In this document: positions 54,424-63,164 of the stretch, in pieces
How positions within the stretch are numbered: position 1 is the first letter of the stretch
Layout of the letters: the number at the start of each line of letters is the position of its first letter
Origin: Bog-473 sp963745175
GTDB lineage: Bacteria; Actinomycetota; Acidimicrobiia; Acidimicrobiales; RAAP-2
Direction of reading: 5' to 3'
NCBI GenBank assembly: GCA_963745175.1
Contig: CAVUWK010000006.1
Coordinates: 372,001-436,000, forward strand
DNA: 64,000 nt
Notes under the pieces: generated by a model
Told to the model about the DNA's origin: nothing
Database searches by the model: none
What the model saw: the letters and a program-made list of their open reading frames with translations, nothing else
Translations under genes and position numbers: made by a program

Positions 54424-54511
54424 CTGGCGCATGATTGTGATGTTTACAGGCGATGCCGAGTAGGGCCATTCGGTCTGAAGCGGCACAACCCACGGACAAC
54501 TCGGGGAGCGC

Positions 54512-55783
54512 TCACCCGGAGACCTGAGGCAGATGCATGTCATCCGCTGGCCGGCTGGCTCTTCGTCGGAGGACGAGGACGGCCGCCCCAGCCACGAAGA
54601 GCACCATGGCGAAGAAGAACGAATTCCCGGCAACCAGCTGCCACGGGTCGAGGTGGAGATCCGACGTGTTCTTGTAGGGAACCCACCAGACGGGTGCACT
54701 CCAGAAAAGGACGGCAGCTATGCCGGCAAGCAGGCGGCCCCAACGCGGCCTGTCCTCCGCCAGGGCGAGCCAGAGGATTGCCGGCACGACCCACACCATG
54801 TGGTGGACCCACGAGATGGGAGACACGATCAGGCAAGTCGCCGCACAGATGAGAACCCCCAGGAGCGCGGATGACCGTCGGTGGGCCTGGGCGGCCAGCC
54901 AGAGACCGCCTGCGGCGGTGGCCACGAGCAACGGCACCATGAGGGCACCGGGGAGGACCCCATGTGTGAAGCGATCGAGGACCGACCACAGGTTCTGGTT
55001 GTCGACGATGGACAGGTCACCAGCGCGCCCCGGCCGAAAGATGGCCTCCGTCCAGTAGGCCTTCGACGAGGCCGGCGAGACCACGAAGGTAACCAACTCA
55101 CAGACGCTGAACGTGATCATGCAGGTGACTGCTCCACGCCACCGTCGTGTGAGGAGCAGGTAGGGGACGAAGAGAAGCGGCGTGAGTTTGACCGCAGCGG
55201 CGATCCCGGTAGCCACACCGAGTGGGAGCTGTCGTTTCCCGACGCGGCGTTCGCTCAGTAGGTCCCACATGACGAGAAAGGTGACGAAGAGGTTCACCTG
55301 ACCAAACCCGATCGTGATCAAGACCGGGTTGAGGAGGAGCGCCGGGAGACTCAGGGCAAGGGCGAGTCGCAAGGTCGACACCCTGCTGAGTGACGGTTTG
55401 ACCAGCCGGACGGATAGCACGAGGACGCCGACCAAAGCCACCAGGTTGCACATCGTCCACACCATCTGCACGGAGCCGACGGTAGAGAAGGTTCGCTGCC
55501 AAGGGGCGAAGAGAAGAGCAGCAAACGGCGGGTAGGTGAACGGGAGACTCGTGTTCGGCAGAACGAAGGAGTAGAGGTGGGAGGTGAAGATGTACTTTCC
55601 TCCCAGGCGGAGGTACACACCCAGATCGACCTCGTACGTCCGGAGCGCGATGTAGAGGCCGTACGCGACTGCAGCCACGATGGATACTGCGGCAGGCCCC
55701 CAGCCGGTGAGTCGGCGCAACGCCAGGCTCGGGACGCTCAGGCGCCGGCGGCCGTCATCGAGGGGCTGGTTGACGGTTGTCAC
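54512..55783 (-). CDS. GT87/DUF2029-type polyprenol-dependent mannosyltransferase-like membrane protein
   Basis: GTG 55783 follows agagga five bases upstream and gives 423 residues; ATG 55825 is an alternative. The protein has about 11 membrane helices. The first loop carries the GT-C acidic site YEVDLGVYLRLGGKY, and the pattern LPFTYPPFAALLFAPW is typical of GT87. Mid-protein patches GQVNLFVTFLVMWDLL and AAVKLTPLLFVPYLLLTRRW also fit. Characterised members, such as PimE, add alpha-1,2-mannose to lipid-linked glycans on the outer membrane face. It may serve the same envelope chemistry as the genes at the left end. Confidence 0.85.
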   Translation of the reverse strand: MTTVNQPLDDGRRRLSVPSLALRRLTGWGPAAVSIVAAVAYGLYIALRTYEVDLGVYLRLGGKYIFTSHLYSFVLPNTSLPFTYPPFAALLFAPWQRTFSTVGSVQMVWTMCNLVALVGVLVLSVRLVKPSLSRVSTLRLALALSLPALLLNPVLITIGFGQVNLFVTFLVMWDLLSERRVGKRQLPLGVATGIAAAVKLTPLLFVPYLLLTRRWRGAVTCMITFSVCELVTFVVSPASSKAYWTEAIFRPGRAGDLSIVDNQNLWSVLDRFTHGVLPGALMVPLLVATAAGGLWLAAQAHRRSSALLGVLICAATCLIVSPISWVHHMVWVVPAILWLALAEDRPRWGRLLAGIAAVLFWSAPVWWVPYKNTSDLHLDPWQLVAGNSFFFAMVLFVAGAAVLVLRRRASRPADDMHLPQVSG

Positions 55784-56386
55784 GAATCCTCTTTCGGGGT
55801 TGTTCGGCCGGAGCTCTCTGGCCATACCCCATCCGCGTGGGGATTCGACGCGCGCACAGCCTGAGCTCGGCGTGCCGTGTCGCCGCCGAATGCTACTTCG
55901 ATTGTCCGGGTTGAGGTTGAATACGACCGCGAATTCGAAGGACCCGGAGCGGCGCAACGGTCGTGCTGGACGCGGTGACGGACCGCTACTGCATCCGTGG
56001 TCGCCTACCACCCCTGGTGCCGAGCAACCCGGACAGCCCTGTCAAGTGGAGCGCAGCCCTGCATCAATGGGCGTCGACCCTTTCAGCCGTGTTGGCGCCG
56101 ATCAAGTGTTGGCTTTCCATGCACGGACGGAACGAGTACCCATTTCGCCCACAATGGGTACCCCCAGGTAGGGGCCAGAGGTCGAGATCGTCGGATCGGC
56201 CTTTTCGGTTTCGTGACTTTTCCCTCATGAACGGACTCCGCCGCGCCGATGTGATCTCGTCCTGTGCTGTTGCGGCTCTAGTGTGCTGGACAGTAGGGGC
56301 GCCTTTCACTTCGATGGGCACCTTCCCGCTGTCGGCCCGGTGGGGGAATGGTGCGCCTGATTGGCGACGAGGGAGGAGGGAAGGGA
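55784..56386. other. 603-bp gap upstream of the Ig-repeat gene
   Basis: No gene is supported. A perfect 9-bp hairpin, GTACCCATT (56136-56144) with AATGGGTAC (56153-56161), is followed at once by a CCCC-aggta-GGGG mini-hairpin. These lie about 230 bases before the Ig-repeat start and could belong to a long 5' leader. No known riboswitch consensus is recognised. Confidence 0.4.
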
Positions 56387-59300
56387 ATGAAGAGCCGCCT
56401 GATCATTGCCCTCGCGACCATCGCCGCTACCCTCGGGCTCTCGTCAGGATTCTTCTCGCTTCCGGCTGCCGCGGACACTTCGACCGTCGCCACAGTCGTC
56501 TTCGACGCGGCCAACAACCAGGCCTGGGGGGGTGCGGAGGTAGCCGGTGCCAGCACCTACGACACCGCGACCGTCACCGGGGACGGGGTTCAGATTCCGA
56601 CCGGCACGGTGACCTACTCCTTCTTTGACAACGGGTCGTGCCTGAGTGACGCCAACACCACGACGGACACGGTGACCCTGGCTGACGACGGATCGGTGCC
56701 CAACTCCGCCACAAAGGGCCCACTGGGCGCGGGGAGCTACTCCTTCGAACTGCCTACGGCGGTGACGCCAACTACGGACCCGCCGGGCCGAGCACCTGCG
56801 AGCCCTTCTCGGTCGGGATGGCTCCCGCCACGACGACCACATCAGTTCTCGACGCTGGGACGGTTTCTTCCTGGACGAACAGCGAGAGCACCGGCGCCAG
56901 CGCGTATGACACCGCGACCGTGACCGGCGTCGCGGGGTTCACCCCAACCGGCATGGTGACCTACTCGTTCTTTGACAACGGGTCATGCCTGAGTGACGCC
57001 AACACCACGACGGACACGGTGACCCTGGCTGACGACGGATCGGTGCCCAACTCCGCCACAAAGGGCCCACTGGGCGCGGGGAGCTACTCCTTCGACACCA
57101 CCTACGGCGGTGACGCCAACTACGGACCCGCCGGGCCGAGCACCTGCGAGCCCTTCTCGGTCGGGATGGCTCCCGCCACGACGACCACATCAGTTCTCGA
57201 CGCTGGGACGGTTTCTTCCTGGACGAACAGCGAGAGCACCGGCGCCAGCGCGTATGACACCGCGACCGTGACCGGCGTCGCGGGGTTCACACCGACCGGC
57301 ATGGTGACCTACTCGTTCTTTGACAACGGGTCATGCCTGAGTGACGCCAACACCACGACGGACACGGTGACCCTGGCTGACGACGGATCGGTGCCCAACT
57401 CCGCCACAAAGGGCCCACTGGGCGCGGGGAACTATTCCTTCGACACCACCTACGGCGGTGACGCCAACTACGGCGCTTCAGCGGCGAGTTCCTGCGAGCC
57501 CTTCACGGTGGGCAAAGCGAACTCCTCGGCCGCCACCGCGGTCTTCGACGCGACGACCAACGCGGCGTGGGGCACCTCCGAAGTGACAGGGGCGACTGCC
57601 TACGACACGTCGACGGTGACCGGTGTGACCGGTTTCAGGCCGACAGGTACGGTCACGTACTCCTTCTTCGCCAACGGCTCCTGCGCCGGCATTCCCACCT
57701 CCACGGACGTCGCGACGTTGGCGGGCGACGGCTCGGTGCCCAATTCGAGCGCGACGGGGGCGCTCGGCGCGGGGATCTACTCGTTCCACGCCGTCTACGG
57801 CGGTGATACCAACTACGACGCGTCATCGGTGAGCAGTTGCGAGCCCTTCACGGTGGGCAAAGCGGCTCCGTCCGCCACTTCGACGGTCTTCGACGCCGCC
57901 ACCAACGCGGCCTGGACGAGCACAGAAACGACCGGCGCCGGCGCCTATGACACCGCGGCGGTGACGGGTGTGACTGGCTTCACGCCGACCGGCACGGTCA
58001 CGTACACGTACTTCACAAACGGGACGTGCACCGACCCCGGCGCCGCCGCAGGCTCCGGGTTGATTGCCGGGAACGGGTCGATCCCGCACTCCATCACCGA
58101 GGGCCCGCTTCCCGCCGCCAGCTACTCCTTTGAGGCCGCCTACGGGGGCGACTCCAACTACATCGCCGGAGGCGACACCAACTGCGAGTCCTTCACCGTG
58201 GCGCAGGGCACGCCAACTGCCCCGACGATCACCCCTCTCCCGTCGTCACCGATCTTCGGGGGCATCTTCCTCCCGGTGGTGACCACCACCGGCGACGGGG
58301 CCAGGTCGGTCACCTCCTCGACCCCGGGCGTCTGCACGCTGAGCGGATCCACCGTCGTCTTCGACGGGGTCGGGACGTGCACCCTCATGGCCCACGTGGC
58401 CGGCACGGTGAACTTCGCCCATCGGGACGGCTCGCCCCAGTCCTTCTCCGTCGGCCGGGCCACGCCCTCCAGCCCGAGTGTCGCCAACTTCCCCGCGGGA
58501 GCCACCGAGTTCACCAGCTTCGTTGCCGCGGTGGCCACGACCGGTGACGGAGCGGGATCGATCGCGTCCGCGACCCCCGGTGTCTGCACCGTCGGATCGG
58601 ACGGCCTCACCGTGACCTTCGTCGGCTTCGGCGCCTGCACCGTGACAGCCAGCGTGGGGCAGGGTGCGCACTACGTCGGCGGGACCGGCAGCCCGCAAAC
58701 CTTCAACGTGAACCCGGCCGCGCGGGGCTACTGGTTGGTCGGCTCCGACGGCGGGATCTTCTCGTTCGGTGCCGCCGGCTTCCACGGCTCCATGGGTGGC
58801 ATCCCCCTGCAGCGCCCGGTCGTGGGCATCACGCCGACAGCCAGCCGGCAGGGGTACTGGCTCGTCGCTTCTGACGGAGGGATCTTCAGCTTCGGCGACT
58901 CGTCCTATTACGGCTCCATCCCCGGGGTCGGTTTGCACCCGGCGGGGTCGGGCCAGCCCAATAGCTTGAACGCACCCATCGTCGGCATGGTGCCGTCCAC
59001 CAGCGGCCACGGGTACTTCATGGTCGCCTCCGACGGCGGGGTCTTCGCCTTCGGTGACGCCCGCTTCGCGGGGTCGTGCCCAGGGATCGGTGGGTGCTAC
59101 GGCACCGCGGTCGCGGTGATGCCCGACAGCTCGGGGAACGGTTACTGGCTCGTGACAAACCTCGGTGCGGTCTACGCCTTCGGCGACGCCAGCAACTACG
59201 GGGAGCCGCCCCCCGAGTCCGTGCCTGCGGTCGACGCCGTCGCCACCCCCGACGGGCGCGGCTACTGGGTGCTCTATGCCAACGGCGTCGTCTTCTCGTT

Positions 59301-59505
59301 CGGTGACGCGGGCGCCATGGGTTTCCCGCTCGGCTATGTGAACTCGTTCAATCCTGCCGCCGCCATCTTCCCCACCGCCGACGGGCGCGGCTACTGGGTG
59401 GCCGCCGCCCGCGGTGACGTCTTCTCCTATGGCGACGCGCCCTACATGGGGAGTATGGCGGCCGCGGGTCTGAACGGCCAGATCATCGCCGGGTTCGGCT
59501 TCTAG
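56387..59505 (+). pseudogene. large secreted Ig-repeat / GYWLV-propeller surface protein, one-base frameshift in repeat 1
   Basis: ATG 56387 follows gggaggagggaaggga and starts a signal peptide (IIALATIAATLGLSSGFFSL). Five bacterial Ig-like repeats of about 116 residues follow. Two more beta modules of about 85 residues come next, then six repeats of the GYWLVASDGGIFSFGD type, a likely beta-propeller. Near 56752 the first repeat lacks one base relative to repeats 2 and 3 (cgaactgcc against cgacaccacc). This moves the reading frame, so the signal peptide is out of frame with the rest. The repaired protein is about 1040 residues. It is probably a surface adhesin or matrix protein. Repeat-mediated assembly error is possible. 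Confidence 0.8.
56818..57513 (+). repeat. two near-identical 348-bp tandem repeats (Ig-like modules 2 and 3)
   Basis: Units start at 56818 and 57166, each with atggctcccgccacgacg, and differ at only a handful of bases. The central 150 bases also match module 1 (from about 56619). Such long near-identical tandem DNA recombines easily, so copy number may vary between cells or be collapsed in assembly. Confidence 0.85.
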
Positions 59506-59888
59506 GCCCCGAGCGCCTCGTCTTCTCGCTCCGGCAGCTCCGCCACCACCGCCTGGACGATCGCCTCCAGGGCGCGGCCCAACCCCGCCGACGCCCTGCG
59601 GAGGAGTTCCGAGACGTACGCGACCAGGTTGACCACGTCCGACCTCGGGGAGCGCCCGACGAGGGGGATCGGCTCGGTGGCCGGGTCAAGCGAGCAGACC
59701 TCCAGTATCACCTGGCGGATTTCCAGGAGGGCAGACCGTGCCTGCAGGAGTGACGTCCCGCTCGTGCGTAGCCACACGGAAATGCCCAGTTCAAGAGACA
59801 GGTCACCGGAGAACGGCTCGACCGGGCCGAGGTCGGCCAACCCGCTGAGCAGGGCGGGGCCGAAGCCGGTCGGAGCGTCCATCACCAT
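59502..59888 (-). CDS. hypothetical soluble protein
   Basis: ATG 59888 (or 59882, which has gagg at a better distance) gives about 128 residues. The sequence looks coding: LSLELGISVWLRTSGTSLLQ, ALLEIRQVILEVCSLDPATE and a helical end AIVQAVVAELPEREDEA. It has no signal peptide, no membrane helix and no known motif. It is divergent from ku, with about 60 bases between starts, and its stop overlaps the end of the Ig-repeat gene by four bases. The open frame further upstream is antisense to ku and not coding. Confidence 0.5.
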   Translation of the reverse strand: MVMDAPTGFGPALLSGLADLGPVEPFSGDLSLELGISVWLRTSGTSLLQARSALLEIRQVILEVCSLDPATEPIPLVGRSPRSDVVNLVAYVSELLRRASAGLGRALEAIVQAVVAELPEREDEALGA

Positions 59889-59948
59889 GGCCTCAGTGTG
59901 ACGAAAGGCTGTAACAAGGTGGTGGACCTGCTCTGGGCTGGTATTTTG

Positions 59949-60869
59949 GTGGACGTGGCACGCACGATCTGGAAGGGGGCTCTCAGTTTCGGACTGGTGA
60001 ACATCCCCGTCGGCCTGTACCCGGCCACGTCGGACAAGAGCATCCACTTCAATCAGTTCGAAGAGGGGACGTCCGACCGGATCCGCTACAAGAAGGTGAA
60101 CGAACGGACCGGCGAGGAGGTCCCGCAGGACCGGATCGTGCGCGGGTTCGACCTCGGCGGGGGAGAGTACGTCATCCTCAGCGAGGAGGAGCTGGAGTCG
60201 GCCGAACCGAAGAAGTCGCGCCAGATCGAGATCTCCGATTTCGTCGGCCTGGTCGACATCGACCCCGTCTTCTTCCGGTCGACCTACTACCTGGCGCCAG
60301 AGGGAGCCGGTGCCGACAAGGCATATGCGCTGCTGCGCCGGGCCATGTCGGAAGCCGGACGGATCGCCATCGCCACCCTGGTCATGCGCAACAAGGAGTA
60401 CCTCGTCGCCATCCGACCCGATGACGACGCCCTGGCCCTGCACACTATGTACTTCTCCGACGAGGTGCGCGCGCCGGGCCGTGACCTCGAGTTGCCCGAG
60501 ACCGGCGACGTGACCGATCGGGAGCTCTCCATGGCGCAGCTCCTCATCGAGTCGATGGAGAGCGACTGGGACCCGGGGCGCTTCCACGACACGCACCGCG
60601 AGAAGGTGGAGGCTCTCATCGAGGAGAAGCGCAACGGGCACGAGATCGTGTTGCAGGAGGGACCGGAGCCTGCCGCAAAGGTCGTCGATCTCATGGAAGC
60701 GCTCAACGCCAGCATCGCCGCGGCCGCCCGGCCGGGCTCGGCGAAGAGCACCAGGAAGGCCACCGCGTCCAAGCGGACCCCGGCCAAGGCCCCGTCCGCC
60801 AAGAAGGCGGCCAAGGCCGCGAAGCAACCGGCCCGGAGCAAGCCCGCCCCCCGTCGCAAAGCTTCCTGA
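59949..60869 (+). CDS. ku: Ku protein (non-homologous end joining)
   Basis: GTG 59949 or 59955 starts the conserved ARTIWKGALSFGLVNIPVGL. The Ku core beta-barrel runs to about residue 255, with FNQFEEGTSDRIRYKKV, DFVGLVDIDPVFFRSTYYLA and DTHREKVEALIEEK. The last 45 residues are a Lys/Ala/Pro tail like those that help bacterial Ku thread along DNA. The homodimer binds double-strand breaks and recruits LigD. No ligD gene is in the window. The total is about 306 residues, normal for bacterial Ku. Confidence 0.96.
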   Translation: MDVARTIWKGALSFGLVNIPVGLYPATSDKSIHFNQFEEGTSDRIRYKKVNERTGEEVPQDRIVRGFDLGGGEYVILSEEELESAEPKKSRQIEISDFVGLVDIDPVFFRSTYYLAPEGAGADKAYALLRRAMSEAGRIAIATLVMRNKEYLVAIRPDDDALALHTMYFSDEVRAPGRDLELPETGDVTDRELSMAQLLIESMESDWDPGRFHDTHREKVEALIEEKRNGHEIVLQEGPEPAAKVVDLMEALNASIAAAARPGSAKSTRKATASKRTPAKAPSAKKAAKAAKQPARSKPAPRRKAS

Positions 60870-60876
60870 GTCCTTT

Positions 60877-60903
60877 CGGACCGACCGGGCACGGCCTGGT
60901 CCG
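60877..60903 (+). terminator. possible terminator hairpin after ku
   Basis: CGGACC (60877-60882) pairs with GGTCCG (60898-60903) eight bases after the ku stop, with a GC-rich loop. No T tract follows, so it is only a candidate. Confidence 0.3.
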
Positions 60904-60949
60904 GAGAGCGGACTGCGCAGAAGGAAGCATTGCGTTGATCCACGGAACC

Positions 60950-60997
60950 AAGCGTGAAATCCGTGTCCATACCTTGATCTGATTCATTTTCACGCTT
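60950..60997. promoter_or_regulatory. 10-bp inverted repeat upstream of the dehydrogenase operon
   Basis: AAGCGTGAAA (60950-60959) and TTTCACGCTT (60988-60997) are exact complements separated by 28 bases. They lie 60-107 bases before the E1 alpha start. The spacer is AT-richer than the surroundings and includes TTGATC, so promoter elements may lie between the arms. A regulator dimer-of-dimers site or a leader hairpin are both possible. Confidence 0.45.
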
Positions 60998-61056
60998 CAA
61001 ACGGCTCCATCATGGTGTGATTCTCTCATCGAGCTCGGCTCGTGAAGGGAGTCCAG

Positions 61057-62184
61057 ATGGCGACTGCGCAGGTACTGGTTCCGGAGGCGAAGATCCCCGA
61101 ATGGGTGGGCTTCGACGGCCTGGTCCAGCTGATCTCGGTGGACGGGCAGCGGACGGTCGGATGCCCCTACTGGGAGCTCGTCGCCGACGTCGACGCGGCT
61201 CAGCTGCGCAGCCTGTACCGCGACATGGCGGTGGTGCGCCGTCTCGACGCCGAGGCGATGGCGCTGCAGCGGCAGGGCGAGCTGGCGCTCTGGGCCCCCC
61301 TGCTCGGCCAAGAGGCTGCGCAGGTCGGGTCGGCCCGGGCACTGCGCCCCAACGACTTCGTCTTCCCCAGTTACCGCGAACACGGCGTCGCCTACTGCCG
61401 CGGCGTGGACCCGGCGATGATGTTGCGCCTCTGGCGGGGTGCCGGGCTCTCCGGATGGGATCCCGCCGCACACGGCATTGCCACGCCGGCCATCGTGGTC
61501 GGCTCGCAACCGCTCCATGCCACCGGCTACGCCCTCGGAATCCAACTCGACGGGGCCAACTCGGCGGTCGTGACCTATTTCGGCGACGGCGCCACCAGCG
61601 AGGGTGACGTGGCCGAGGCCTTCGGCTTCGCCGCCAGCTATGGGGTGCCGGTCGTCTTCTTCTGCCAGAACAACCAGTGGGCCATCTCCGAACCCGTACG
61701 CGTGCAATCCCACGCATCCATTGCGCAGCGCGGTCAGGGCTACGGCATCCCGGGCATCCAGGTGGACGGGAACGATGTGCTCGCCGTGTTCGCGGCGACG
61801 CGGCTCGCCCTCGCCCGCGCCTCGGCCGGCCAGGGGCCGACACTGATCGAGGCCGTGACCTATCGCATGGGACCCCACACGACGTCAGACGATCCCACCC
61901 GCTACCGCTCGTCGGCCGACGAGGAGGCGTGGCGCGCGAAGGACCCGCTGGCCCGGCTGCATGCGTTGCTGCTCGCCGAGGGCCTCGCCGACGACGGTTT
62001 CGACGAGCAGGTGGATGCTGCGGCGGACGAAGCGGCGACGGCGCTGCGCGTCGGGTGCCTGGCCATGCCCGATCCGGAGCCCGCCGAGTTGTTCGACAAC
62101 GTCTATGCGGAGCCGCACCCTCTTCTGCAGGAGGAGCGCGACGGCTATGCCGCCTACCTGGCCGGGTTGGAGGAAGAGGCCTGA
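61057..62184 (+). CDS. pdhA: 2-oxoacid (pyruvate-type) dehydrogenase E1 component, alpha subunit
   Basis: ATG 61057 follows gaagggagtccag and gives 375 residues; GTG 61042 is in frame but less well placed. The thiamine-diphosphate motif runs from GDGATSEGDVAEAFGFA to QNNQWAIS near residues 175-210. The phosphorylation-loop-like YRMGPHTTSDDPTRYR is near 270. E1 alpha and beta form the decarboxylating heterotetramer. The stop overlaps the next start (TGATG). Pyruvate or branched-chain 2-oxoacids are possible substrates; sequence alone does not decide. Confidence 0.9.
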   Translation: MATAQVLVPEAKIPEWVGFDGLVQLISVDGQRTVGCPYWELVADVDAAQLRSLYRDMAVVRRLDAEAMALQRQGELALWAPLLGQEAAQVGSARALRPNDFVFPSYREHGVAYCRGVDPAMMLRLWRGAGLSGWDPAAHGIATPAIVVGSQPLHATGYALGIQLDGANSAVVTYFGDGATSEGDVAEAFGFAASYGVPVVFFCQNNQWAISEPVRVQSHASIAQRGQGYGIPGIQVDGNDVLAVFAATRLALARASAGQGPTLIEAVTYRMGPHTTSDDPTRYRSSADEEAWRAKDPLARLHALLLAEGLADDGFDEQVDAAADEAATALRVGCLAMPDPEPAELFDNVYAEPHPLLQEERDGYAAYLAGLEEEA

Positions 62185-63164
62185 TGGCCACCATGTCCCT
62201 CGGCAAGGCGCTCAACAACGGGCTGCGCCAGGCCATGGAGCATGACCCCAAGGTCGTGCTCATGGGTGAGGACATCGGGAAGCTCGGTGGCGTGTTCCGC
62301 GTCACCGAGGGGCTGCAGCGGGACTTCGGCGACCGCCGCGTGATCGACACGCCGCTCGCCGAGTCCGGCGTCATCGGCACGGCGGTCGGACTGGCCGTCC
62401 GGGGGTACCGGCCGGTCTGCGAGATCCAATTCGACGGCTTCGTCTATCCGGCCTTCGACCAGATCGTCTCGCAGGTGGCCAAACTGCGCTACCGCAACGA
62501 GGGGCGGGTGGCCGTCCCGTTGACGATCCGCGTCCCGTTCGGTGGCGGCGTCGGCGCGGTGGAGCATCACTCCGAGTCACCCGAGGCATATTTCGCCCAC
62601 ACGGCCGGGTTGCGCGTGGTGACGCCGAGTAATGCGGCGGACGGGTACCGCATGATCCAGCAGGCGATCGCCTCGGACGACCCGGTCGTCTTCTTCGAGC
62701 CGAAGCGGCGCTACTGGGAGAAGGGCGAGGTGGACGACACGGCCGCGCTGTCTGACCTTCCGCTCCATCGGGCCAGCGTGATCAACGAGGGGAGTGACGT
62801 CACGCTCGCCGCCTACGGCCCGATGGTGGCGACCGCTCTCGAGGCAGCTCGTATCGGCCAACTGGAAGGGACCTCCATCGAGGTGATCGATCTGCGCTCA
62901 CTATCGCCGATCGACTTCGAGACCATCGAGGCCTCGGTGCGCAAGACGGGGCGGCTGGTCGTCGCCCACGAGGCGTCGGTGTTCTGCGGGCTGGGAGCCG
63001 AGATCGCGGCCCGGGTCTCCGAGCGCTGCTTCTACCACCTGGAGTCACCGGTACGCCGGGTCGGTGGCTTCGCGACGCCCTACCCACCCTCGCGGATGGA
63101 GCGGCACTTCCTCCCCGACGCCGACCGCATCCTCCACGCGGTCGACCGCTGCCTGCAGCCATGA
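62184..63164 (+). CDS. pdhB: 2-oxoacid dehydrogenase E1 component, beta subunit
   Basis: ATG 62184 overlaps the E1 alpha stop. The 326-residue protein has the transketolase-like pyrimidine domain (VVLMGEDIGKLGGVFRVTEG, DTPLAESGVIGTAVGLAVRG) and the C-terminal domain (GLRVVTPSNAADGYRMI, VIDLRSLSPIDFETI). It pairs with the alpha subunit to bind thiamine diphosphate. Its stop overlaps the E2 start by four bases, so all three subunits are coupled for balanced assembly. Confidence 0.93.
   Translation: MATMSLGKALNNGLRQAMEHDPKVVLMGEDIGKLGGVFRVTEGLQRDFGDRRVIDTPLAESGVIGTAVGLAVRGYRPVCEIQFDGFVYPAFDQIVSQVAKLRYRNEGRVAVPLTIRVPFGGGVGAVEHHSESPEAYFAHTAGLRVVTPSNAADGYRMIQQAIASDDPVVFFEPKRRYWEKGEVDDTAALSDLPLHRASVINEGSDVTLAAYGPMVATALEAARIGQLEGTSIEVIDLRSLSPIDFETIEASVRKTGRLVVAHEASVFCGLGAEIAARVSERCFYHLESPVRRVGGFATPYPPSRMERHFLPDADRILHAVDRCLQP

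Larger units (their letters stand above)
53697..54511. other. 815-bp non-coding, hairpin-rich gap between convergent genes
   Basis: No gene is supported. The stretch holds at least four strong inverted repeats (53875-53978, 54001-54054, 54175-54188 with flanking arms, 54378-54423), many more than needed for two terminators. Composition is GC-rich like the genome. It may contain terminators for both flanking genes or a structured RNA. Confidence 0.55.

Noticed and set aside
59890..60827. Upstream extension of the minus-strand gene at 59502-59888
   Set aside because: It is antisense to ku. Only the last ~128 codons, outside ku, look coding.
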